Shown: positions 9,441 to 15,775 of the stretch, one piece after another | Position numbering within the stretch: position 1 is the stretch's first letter | How the letters are laid out: each line of letters opens with the position of its first letter | From: a virus | Virus record (IMG/VR): IMGVR_UViG_3300007509_000019 | Coordinates: 1-38,624 of that record | DNA: 38,624 nt | Direction: 5' to 3' (one strand) | Program-made: the position numbers and the translations under genes | The notes under the pieces: model-generated | What the model saw: the letters and a program-made list of their open reading frames with translations, nothing else | The model's database searches: none | What the model was told of the DNA's origin: nothing

Positions 9441-10448
9441 ATGATAGCAGATATAGTAATAGGACTCTCGTATGGTGACGAGGGCAAAGGAAAAGTAACT
9501 CATCATCTTTTGAAGTCAGGTGATTATACTCATTGTCTTCGGTTTAATGGAGGATGCAACGCAGGACACACCATTTATCATAATGGCAAGAAGTTTGTAA
9601 CTCACCACATTCCGGCGGGAGTTTTCTTTGGAATTAAGTCAATCATCGGCGCCGGCTGTGTGGTGAATTTGGAGCAATTTCAGAAAGAAATCAACGAGTT
9701 GGAAGAAAATGGAATTGAGACAACGGGTCTTATCTTTATCGCCCATAACGCTCATGTGATTACAGATAGGCATTTGGCTGAGGATACGCAAGATACAACA
9801 ATTGGCACCACGAAACGTGGCAATGGACCTGCATACCGCGATAAATACGGACGCACCGGACGACGCGCCGGCACCGTTGAGGAGTTGAAGTCGGGTCCTT
9901 ATCTTATTAGTCTGTATGAGGAACTACACAACACGCTCATCGAACCTCGTGTCCTCTGTGAAGGCGCCCAGGGCTTCGGCTTAGATATTGATTGGGGAGA
10001 CTACCCATATGTTACATCGAGCCACTGCACAACCGCCGGCGCGCTTCTAAACGGCATTCCACCCCAAGCTGTGCGACGTGTATACGGAGTTACCAAGGCT
10101 TATGACACGTACGTGGGTGCAAAGGAATTCCACGGTAAAGGTCGCCAATTTGATTTGCTGCAACAACTGGGAAATGAGTACGGAGCAACAACCGGCCGAC
10201 CACGACAATGCAACTGGCTCGATGTACGAATGCTCCGCCGCGCCATCACGATTAACGGTGTTACAGATGTCATTATTAATAAGGTTGACATTTTGCGAGA
10301 GGTTAATAAATGGAACTTGCGATCTTATACGGGAGACAAGATTTATATCCAAACTGGCAATGAACAATCATGGAAACAGTATATTAAAAGGTATCTAGAA
10401 GAGACACACGTAAACGTCGTGTTTTCAGAAAGCCCAGAAAGGATTTAA
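9441..10448 (+). CDS. purA: Adenylosuccinate synthetase, short archaeal-like form
   Basis: The enzyme condenses IMP and aspartate using GTP in AMP synthesis. Motifs are YGDEGKGK (D13), NAGHTIY (H43), GTTKRGNGPAYRDKYGR, EGAQGFGLDIDWGDYPYVTSS and EYGATTGRPRQCNWLDV, ending with INKVDIL. At 335 aa it is ~100 aa shorter than bacterial PurA and like archaeal forms, from which phage PurZ enzymes (2-aminoadenine synthesis) also derive. PurZ proteins I know replace the GDEGKG aspartate; here D13 is kept, favouring PurA chemistry. The usual TRVG arginine is Tyr (TYVGAKEF), a notable change. It lies 2 nt after dnaE and 1 nt before dut, with a CBS-less IMPDH 2 kb on. Confidence 0.92.
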   Translation: MIADIVIGLSYGDEGKGKVTHHLLKSGDYTHCLRFNGGCNAGHTIYHNGKKFVTHHIPAGVFFGIKSIIGAGCVVNLEQFQKEINELEENGIETTGLIFIAHNAHVITDRHLAEDTQDTTIGTTKRGNGPAYRDKYGRTGRRAGTVEELKSGPYLISLYEELHNTLIEPRVLCEGAQGFGLDIDWGDYPYVTSSHCTTAGALLNGIPPQAVRRVYGVTKAYDTYVGAKEFHGKGRQFDLLQQLGNEYGATTGRPRQCNWLDVRMLRRAITINGVTDVIINKVDILREVNKWNLRSYTGDKIYIQTGNEQSWKQYIKRYLEETHVNVVFSESPERI

Positions 10449-10449
10449 A

Positions 10450-10914
10450 ATGATTTTACAATACCACATGTTACGAGGAAATGACCACCCCCCAGTCAGG
10501 GCAAACCCCAGCGACGCTGGACTCGACTTGCGTTGGGTCCCGTCAGAGAATGCAGAGACTATCTTAAGAATTGAACCTGGAGAGAGTGTCCTGGTGCCCA
10601 CCGGATGCGTCTTCGGAATTCCCCATGGTTATATGATGGAGATAAAGAATAAATCGGGAGTCGCTTATAAACGCCAGCTATTGGTTGGTGCCTGCGTGGT
10701 AGACTCTGGCTATGAAGGCGAGGTGTTTGTTAACCTTCACAATACTGGGAAAGAAGCACAACTTTTGGAACCAGGAGACAAAGTTGCACAAGCAGTTGTA
10801 GTTCCGGTAGTTCATGCACGGTTTGTGGCATCTGAGACTCCCGATGTATACGACTGGTATCCTATCACCATCTCTAACAGGGGCAGCGGCGCCTTGGGAA
10901 GTACGGGAAAATAA
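10450..10914 (+). CDS. dut: dUTPase
   Basis: The enzyme hydrolyses dUTP to dUMP, keeping uracil out of phage DNA and feeding dTMP synthesis. At 154 aa it is a normal trimeric dUTPase, and the five motifs are visible in order: NPSDAGLDL, IKNKSGVAYK (usually RSSLA), GACVVDSGYEGEVFVNLHN, PGDKVAQAVVVPV and RGSGALGSTG (usually RGxGGFGSTG). Motifs 2 and 5 are slightly changed. Its AAGGATTT ribosome site lies in the end of purA. Confidence 0.94.
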   Translation: MILQYHMLRGNDHPPVRANPSDAGLDLRWVPSENAETILRIEPGESVLVPTGCVFGIPHGYMMEIKNKSGVAYKRQLLVGACVVDSGYEGEVFVNLHNTGKEAQLLEPGDKVAQAVVVPVVHARFVASETPDVYDWYPITISNRGSGALGSTGK

Positions 10915-11478
10915 ATGGCCAGTACTTTACCAAAGTCAAAAGCACGGAACCTCTATTTACCAGAGCAAGTAAATCAAGAGTCGATGAATAAGCTTACAAA
11001 AAGCATTATTGAAATTAATGAAGACGATGCCTATTTGAAAAAGCTGTACAGTATTCATGATATAGAATACGTCCCAAAGCCGATTAATATGTATATTGAT
11101 TCTTACGGCGGCGCAGTTTACCAATGCTTTGGACTTCTAGGAGTGATGGACAAGAGCGAGACCCCTATTCATACAATTGTGACGGGGGCAGCTATGTCCT
11201 GCGGCTTTATGATCCTCATCAGCGGACACAAGCGGTTTGGCTATGAGCACTCAACTCCTCTATATCATCAGGTTTCGACCGGCTTTCATGGGAAGGTCCA
11301 GGATATGGAAGAAAGTCTAGCCGAGACAAAGAGACTCCAGAAGAAGATAGAGGAGTTTACATTGCAGCGCACGAACATTCCGAAAAAGAAGCTACAGCAA
11401 GTTTTGAAGAATAAGATCGACTGGTACATGAGCGCCGAAGAAGCGCTTGGATTGGGTGTCATTGACGGCATTATATGA
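10915..11478 (+). CDS. clpP: ClpP-like serine protease, copy 1
   Basis: This 187-aa S14-type protease has the full triad: S95 in GAAMSCGFMIL, H118 in STPLYHQVSTG and D169 in KIDWYMSAEEALGLGVID. The oxyanion strand appears as YIDSYGGAVYQC. It could form a ClpP-like ring using host unfoldases, or be the head maturation protease, since phage prohead proteases are often S14-like. It starts directly after the dut stop and ends with ATGA overlapping the next gene. A second, divergent ClpP lies at 15135, and the two may form a mixed ring. Confidence 0.9.
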   Translation: MASTLPKSKARNLYLPEQVNQESMNKLTKSIIEINEDDAYLKKLYSIHDIEYVPKPINMYIDSYGGAVYQCFGLLGVMDKSETPIHTIVTGAAMSCGFMILISGHKRFGYEHSTPLYHQVSTGFHGKVQDMEESLAETKRLQKKIEEFTLQRTNIPKKKLQQVLKNKIDWYMSAEEALGLGVIDGII

Positions 11479-11729
11479 AAAAACTAAGAAAAGTTGACAA
11501 AGGAAAGCGCAAAAAACAACGCAAAGATGCTCAGAAGAAGATGGAAGAGCAAGTATCTCTTCTCTCTAATCATCCAAAGGAATGTTGTGTTTGCAAGAAA
11601 CTATTTACAAGGAACCACGATACGGTTAAGAATTGGATGGTTACAATTGTTAGCGAAAAGAAGAAAGTTCACCTAACATGTCCGGACTGCTGGGATACAG
11701 TGAAGGAGATAGCAAAATGTCAAGAATAA
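11475..11729 (+). CDS. Small zinc-ribbon protein
   Basis: This 84-aa basic protein has a Lys/Arg-rich N-terminus (KKLRKVDKGKRKKQRKDAQKK), then CCVCKKLF and, 28 residues later, CPDCWD. The two CxxC pairs suggest one zinc site. The basic tail suggests nucleic-acid binding. It overlaps clpP by ATGA and the next gene by 13 nt. The specific role is unknown. Confidence 0.8.
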   Translation: MKKLRKVDKGKRKKQRKDAQKKMEEQVSLLSNHPKECCVCKKLFTRNHDTVKNWMVTIVSEKKKVHLTCPDCWDTVKEIAKCQE

Positions 11730-12340
11730 GAGGGTTTCATGCCGAAATTATCAAAGAGCGTTTTGAAGAAATACTTGAGGATGAAAAGGGATATGATTTT
11801 TTCGACGCTAAAACACCATATAACGTTAATATTATTGGAATTCGAAATATGAATGGTAGGGTAAATCAATTTGATGATATAATCTTGGTAATTTATCGGG
11901 ATGCGTATAAACGCTGGATTGTTGACACGTACCAAGCAACAACTGATCCGGGTCTTTATTGGCTTAAAAACCCGATGAATGTTAATGGTACCGCTATCCT
12001 GTGCCCGGATCAATACCGCAGCGCATATAGGATAGATAAGCATCAGGGAAAGTATGACGCCTTGTGCCAACGTCTCGCGGCTGTTTCAGTTTGGCGCGAT
12101 GCTGATCGAGACTCGGAACACGACATGGGCGCCAATGCAACAGCCACGGGCTATTTCGGTATAAACATCCATAAAGCCGGTCGAAGCTCAACCCGGGTAG
12201 ATAAATGGAGCGCCGGTTGCCAGGTATTCAAAAACGACGGCGATTTCAAAGAGTTTATGAAGACAATGCGTACAGCAGAGTCCCGATTGGGAAACAGCTT
12301 TACCTATACTTTATTAGAAAGTACAGACATTGACAATTAG
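11717..12340 (+). CDS. YkuD-like (L,D-transpeptidase-like) protein, probable cell-wall enzyme
   Basis: The start is placed at ATG 11717, 8 nt after AAGGAG (11703-11708), giving 207 aa. The C-terminal half has GYFGINIHKAG...VDKWSAGCQVF, with H152, S165, G167 and C168. This resembles the HxG...S-x-GC signature of L,D-transpeptidase folds, where Cys is the nucleophile. NVNIIGIRN, ATTDPGLYWLKNPMNVNGTAIL and KHQGKYDAL are conserved in a family I recognise from phages and gut bacteria. There is no signal peptide, so it would need a holin or virion delivery to reach peptidoglycan. Endolysin-like activity is inference. Confidence 0.65.
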   Translation: MSRIRGFHAEIIKERFEEILEDEKGYDFFDAKTPYNVNIIGIRNMNGRVNQFDDIILVIYRDAYKRWIVDTYQATTDPGLYWLKNPMNVNGTAILCPDQYRSAYRIDKHQGKYDALCQRLAAVSVWRDADRDSEHDMGANATATGYFGINIHKAGRSSTRVDKWSAGCQVFKNDGDFKEFMKTMRTAESRLGNSFTYTLLESTDIDN

Positions 12341-13361
12341 AGAAGCACTATCATATGATGACGTTCTGTTGGCACCTCAGTATTCTGACATTCGAAGCAG
12401 AAAAGAAGTAAGCATTAAAACGGCATTTCGGGGTCCTTATGCAGCAGTATTGTTCGACCTTCCTATAATTGCTAGTCCTATGGACACTATATCCGAAGCA
12501 GAGATGGGAGTGGCGATGTGGGACAATGGCGGACTAGCCGTGATTCATCGTTATAATACAATTTCTGAGCAAGTTCAGATAGTTGATGAGGTAATCGTGG
12601 GTATGCGCGCTAACACCGCTGCAGCAATCGGAGCTTCTGGGGACTACTTAGAGAGGGCAGTCGCACTGTATGGTGCTGGGGCTCGGATTTTATGTATCGA
12701 TGTAGCACACGGACACCACGTTTTAATGAAGGACGCGCTAGCGAAACTGCGAAGCACTTTCGACGACCGAGTTCATATCATGGCTGGCAACGTTGCCACC
12801 TTGGAGGGTTACGATGATTTGGTCGCTTGGGGAGCCGATAGCGTGCGTTGCAATATTGGCGGCGGTTCTATTTGTTCAACTCGGATTCAAACTGGCCATG
12901 GTGTGCCAGGACTTCAAACCATTATTGATTGCGCGCGCACAGATGCTCGGAAAGTTCCCATCATTGCTGACGGTGGAATCCGAAACTCGGGTGATATTGT
13001 TAAAGCTCTTGCAGCTGGGGCTGACTTCGTTATGCTTGGTTCTTTGCTTGCGGGCACTGATGAAACTCCTGGCGATGTAATCAATACCCGCAAGGGTAAA
13101 TTTAAAGCTTATCGAGGTATGGCTAGCGCCGACGCACAAGTAGAGTGGCGTGGCAAAACATCCTCACTTGAAGGAATTGCCACCACAGTCCCATACAGGG
13201 GACCTGTGTCTGGAGTCCTTGATGAATTGCGCCGCGGCATCCGAAGTGGGCTTTCTTATTCTGGCGCGCGCACTATCCAAGAGTTACAAGCCCACGCGCA
13301 ATTTGTGAAACAAACAAGCAGCGGACAACTAGAAAGTTCAACCCATATACTAAAGCGATGA
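12330..13361 (+). CDS. guaB: IMP dehydrogenase/GMP reductase family enzyme without CBS domains
   Basis: This (beta/alpha)8 enzyme probably oxidises IMP to [23 protein letters not shown] marks the true N-terminus, so the start is TTG 12330, overlapping the previous gene by 11 nt. The catalytic loop is [19 protein letters not shown] (Cys in GSIC), followed by [26 protein letters not shown] and a GMAS flap. The C-terminus, [15 protein letters not shown], resembles IMPDH (TxxGxxESHxH) more than GMP reductase. At 343 aa it lacks the two CBS domains of cellular IMPDH and so their allosteric control. With purA it would pull IMP towards both purines. GMP reductase cannot be excluded. Confidence 0.88.
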   Translation: MTIREALSYDDVLLAPQYSDIRSRKEVSIKTAFRGPYAAVLFDLPIIASPMDTISEAEMGVAMWDNGGLAVIHRYNTISEQVQIVDEVIVGMRANTAAAIGASGDYLERAVALYGAGARILCIDVAHGHHVLMKDALAKLRSTFDDRVHIMAGNVATLEGYDDLVAWGADSVRCNIGGGSICSTRIQTGHGVPGLQTIIDCARTDARKVPIIADGGIRNSGDIVKALAAGADFVMLGSLLAGTDETPGDVINTRKGKFKAYRGMASADAQVEWRGKTSSLEGIATTVPYRGPVSGVLDELRRGIRSGLSYSGARTIQELQAHAQFVKQTSSGQLESSTHILKR

Positions 13362-13690
13362 GCGATCAAAGAGAAAACTATTCAATTTTGAGTTTTGGTA
13401 TAGATTCAAAATTACATGAGAATCTAAAGATAAGACTTTATTATGACCAAATCAGAAACCAAAGTCAGTTCTTCAGGATGTGTGCTGAATCATATTTGGA
13501 ACAGGACGAACTGTTCATGAAGTTTTTTGATGAGGCAAAGATACGGACAAAAGCACAGTCCAAAAATCGTGCTAACAAGTCACGCAAGTTGAGGGATAAG
13601 GGCAACGATTTACTCAAAAAACTCGCCTTGTCTGATGAAGAAGTTGAGAATATATTTGATATACTAGAAGAGGATTTACCAGAATTATGA
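13358..13690 (+). CDS. Ribbon-helix-helix-like small protein
   Basis: This 110-aa protein starts with ATGA overlapping guaB. Residues ~10-55 (LSFGIDSKLHENLKIRLYYDQIRNQSQFFRMCAESYL) look like a MetJ/CopG-type ribbon-helix-helix: a short strand, then two helices with an N-Q-S turn. The rest is a charged helix with a basic patch (KAQSKNRANKSRKLRDKG) and an acidic tail. It may be a dimeric repressor for its operon. Its target is not visible. Confidence 0.7.
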   Translation: MSDQRENYSILSFGIDSKLHENLKIRLYYDQIRNQSQFFRMCAESYLEQDELFMKFFDEAKIRTKAQSKNRANKSRKLRDKGNDLLKKLALSDEEVENIFDILEEDLPEL

Positions 13691-13929
13691 GAGATTGCGC
13701 AAAAGAATGTTACCTGACCAAAACCATATGTCAGAATAAAGAATGCAGATTGAGTATTGATTATGAAGAGGATTTAAACTGTACAATTGTAGCAGTACAA
13801 AGACACGGACCCATGACACTAGAAGAGATTGGCAAAAGACACCATGTAAGTACTGTAAGGATAAAGCAGATCGTGGATGCCACCCTCTTAAAATTAAAAA
13901 AGACATTCCTGAGGGAAAATACTATTTAA
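13687..13929 (+). CDS. Cys-rich sigma-70 region 4-like transcription protein
   Basis: This 80-aa protein has an N-terminal Cys cluster (CAKECYLTKTICQNKEC) that could bind zinc. A helix-turn-helix follows, MTLEEIGKRHHVSTVRIKQIVDATLLKLKK, which matches sigma-70 region 4 (LeEIGk..gvtreRIrQIe..alkkLr). Only region 4 is present, so it cannot act alone as a normal sigma factor; it might contact RNA polymerase or -35 elements as an appropriator or anti-sigma. I recognise similar proteins from marine phages. It overlaps the upstream gene by ATGA. Confidence 0.75.
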   Translation: MRDCAKECYLTKTICQNKECRLSIDYEEDLNCTIVAVQRHGPMTLEEIGKRHHVSTVRIKQIVDATLLKLKKTFLRENTI

Positions 13930-13967
13930 AAGTAGCATATTCGCGATATGTTAGGAGATAATCGACA

Positions 13968-14636
13968 ATGTCAAACAATAAGAATCTATTAAATGAATCA
14001 CAGATCCGCCAATTTATGAAGTTGGCGAGTCTCACCCCCCTTGCACCCGGGTTTGTGGAGGGCTTGAAGGCTCCCGCTGCTCTGGAGGAAGAGGAGGATA
14101 TCAAAGAAGGCCACGGAAACGGCAAACTCGAAGGCAATGAAGCGGACGTCGGACTCGGCCGAAGGCGCGACCGCGCAGGAAAGCTAGAAGAAGTCGACGA
14201 GCTTGCTGATGCCGAGGATGATTTAGAGCACGCTGACGACCTTGAGGACGACGCTGCCGAAGATCTTGGTGACCTGGATGTTGGCGACGAAGAAGTCGAG
14301 ATGGATGTTGAGGTTTCTGAAGGCCCCACCGAGGAAGAGGTTCTCGCAGCGCTAGAGGTTATTGCCCGCGCCGCAGGAGTCGAGGGTCTGGAGATGGACG
14401 TAGAGTCGACCGGCGAGCCTTCCGAAGAAGAGGTCGTTGACGTCGAGGAGCCCCTGGATCTGGAAGAGCCTGGACTGGACGTCGAAGAGCCCCTGGATGT
14501 CGCGGTTGAAGACGAGGTCGAACTCCAAGAGGGCGACGAGGAAGAAGTCACGACTGAAGCAACTGATGAACTCGTCGAGCAGATCACCAAGCGTGTCGCT
14601 GCCCGCATTCTCAAGAACGCACTCACAAAGAAGTAA
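13968..14636 (+). CDS. Highly acidic scaffold/internal-like protein
   Basis: This 222-aa protein has a short N-terminal module, NKNLLNESQIRQFMKLASLTPLAPGFVEGL, with L8-N-E10, a (L/I)-x-E candidate cleavage site. Long Glu/Asp/Val runs follow (repeats such as VDVEEPLDLEEPGLDVEEPLDV, including DVEEPLD twice), then a basic helical end (LVEQITKRVAARILKNALTKK). An acidic disordered middle between two helices is typical of prohead core or scaffold proteins. TAGGAGATAA precedes the ATG. It is the last gene before a terminator. The function is inferred from composition only. Confidence 0.75.
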   Translation: MSNNKNLLNESQIRQFMKLASLTPLAPGFVEGLKAPAALEEEEDIKEGHGNGKLEGNEADVGLGRRRDRAGKLEEVDELADAEDDLEHADDLEDDAAEDLGDLDVGDEEVEMDVEVSEGPTEEEVLAALEVIARAAGVEGLEMDVESTGEPSEEEVVDVEEPLDLEEPGLDVEEPLDVAVEDEVELQEGDEEEVTTEATDELVEQITKRVAARILKNALTKK

Positions 14637-14645
14637 AGATAACGC

Positions 14646-14674
14646 TTGACTTTCAAGAGATACTGACGTATACT
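14646..14674 (+). promoter_or_regulatory. Sigma-70-type promoter (TTGACT, 17 bp, TATACT)
   Basis: TTGACT (14646-14651) and TATACT (14669-14674) are 17 bp apart in the gap between the acidic protein and the next gene. The expected start, ~14681, falls inside the 5' arm of the terminator hairpin at 14675-14705. It would drive the 14717-17599 genes. Confidence 0.8.
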
Positions 14675-14705
14675 AAAGGCTGTGGACACCCCACAGCCTT
14701 TTTTT
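14675..14705 (+). terminator. Intrinsic terminator immediately downstream of a -10 box
   Basis: An 11-bp perfect stem, AAAGGCTGTGG (14675-14685) and CCACAGCCTTT (14691-14701), has a 5-nt loop and a T run to 14705. It would stop transcripts arriving from the 13968 gene. RNA starting at the overlapping promoter (~14681) would lack about half of the 5' arm, leaving only TGTGG/CCACA, and should read through. Confidence 0.88.
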
Positions 14706-14716
14706 ATGGAGCTTAA

Positions 14717-15145
14717 ATGTATGAACTAGCCTTTGCTGAACTTATGGCGTTTGTGGTCTTGGGCTTCGCAGCCGGGATCTTCGTTAGTGTTTGGTTGTCT
14801 CGTATCTTGGAGGTAGTACACATGTGGCGCTTTTGCCAAGAAATAATAGCACATTGTTTATTGATGTGCACGAAAATAATGGAGGATATAGCGTTTCTTT
14901 CAGAGGTTAAGCGCAAGCACATGCGAGAATCAGATTTTACTGATGAGCAAATTCAAAAGTTTGAAGAAGTGGATTCCCGGGTACTGACGAATTGGAAAAA
15001 TTCTGTTATACTGTCTTTGCTCAGTGCAGCCCCCCCGAGGTTTCGCTCTTTAATGCCTTTTACAAACTGGAAAGAAGCTATTAGATTTCTTGATGAACTA
15101 CACCGCGACGCCATTGCCGATCGGAGGAAGAATTATGAACTATGA
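14717..15145 (+). CDS. Membrane-anchored small protein of unknown function
   Basis: The 142-aa product opens with one hydrophobic segment (residues ~4-32, AFAELMAFVVLGFAAGIFVSVW) and is then soluble and helical. Charged segments follow (EVKRKHMRESDFTDEQIQKFEEVDSRVLTNWKNSVI). GGAG at 14708-14711 sets the ATG. Its last 11 nt overlap the second clpP. The family is not recognised beyond similarity to small phage membrane proteins. Confidence 0.78.
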   Translation: MYELAFAELMAFVVLGFAAGIFVSVWLSRILEVVHMWRFCQEIIAHCLLMCTKIMEDIAFLSEVKRKHMRESDFTDEQIQKFEEVDSRVLTNWKNSVILSLLSAAPPRFRSLMPFTNWKEAIRFLDELHRDAIADRRKNYEL

Positions 15146-15749
15146 TGATGATCATGAGACCGGAGAGGAAGAATCAGAAGAAGAAATCCTATATGAAGAA
15201 GAGCGTCCAGAATCTCCCCTTATAGGCTTATGCTCGGACATCGAGGAAGAGTCGATGAAAGAGATCGCCTTAAGTCTGTTAACCCTCAACGAGGGGAAAA
15301 TAATTCACCCTGATGGCACTGTTTTTGAGGATACTCAAGATATCGAATTCTTTATTTGCTCTAGCGGCGGGTCTGTCAATGATATGTTTGCCATCTATGA
15401 TTTAATGGAATTGGTAAAAAGAAATCGAGACATTGCCACTTTCGGCTATGGACGTGTTGCGTCAGCAGCTGTTCCTCTTTTAGCTTCTGGAACCACTGGA
15501 AAGCGGCACATTGCAAAGCGAGCAAGGGTCATGCTCCATCACTGTTCCAGCGAATTGGCGGGCTCCCACGCTACACTCCGGTCCAACTTCACAGAGTTGA
15601 AAAAAGTAGAAGCCATGATGATCGAAGCCTTGGCAGAGAATTCGAATCTTTCCGTCAAAGAATACTATGACATTCTATCGAGGAATACTGATGAATATTT
15701 TTCAGCCCAAGAGGTGTTAGAAATGGGTCTTGTTGACAAAATCATCTAA
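15135..15749 (+). CDS. clpP: ClpP-like serine protease, copy 2
   Basis: The start is ATG 15135, after CGGAGGAAG, giving 204 aa. A 35-residue acidic extension (DDDHETGEEESEEEILYEEE) precedes the protease fold. The triad is S110 (GYGRVASAAVPLLASG), H135/H136 (RVMLHHCSSE) and D186 (RNTDEYFSAQEVLEMGLVD). ICSSGGSVNDMFAIYD is the oxyanion strand. It differs strongly from the first copy, so a duplication, if any, is old. The acidic N-terminal tail is unusual for ClpP, which has short axial loops, and could be a propeptide. Housekeeping protease or head protease are both possible. Confidence 0.88.
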   Translation: MNYDDDHETGEEESEEEILYEEERPESPLIGLCSDIEEESMKEIALSLLTLNEGKIIHPDGTVFEDTQDIEFFICSSGGSVNDMFAIYDLMELVKRNRDIATFGYGRVASAAVPLLASGTTGKRHIAKRARVMLHHCSSELAGSHATLRSNFTELKKVEAMMIEALAENSNLSVKEYYDILSRNTDEYFSAQEVLEMGLVDKII

Positions 15750-15775
15750 TTAGTATTAGCCTACGAGGATAACCC

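Noticed and set aside
9441-10448. PurZ (2-aminoadenine pathway)
   Set aside because: The GDEGKG aspartate lost in the PurZ proteins I know is present (D13), and no DatZ/MazZ is seen. Called PurA, with the doubt kept as a finding.
12330-12359. TTGACA-N18-TATGAT as a promoter
   Set aside because: TTGACA is the TTG start and second codon of guaB, and the -10 would lie inside coding sequence with 18-bp spacing; likely coincidence.
13922-14689. 255-codon minus-strand ORF
   Set aside because: It is antisense to the acidic protein; its Ser/Thr/Arg-rich composition is the complement of GAX/GAC codons. No ribosome site, and no other gene in the window is on the minus strand.
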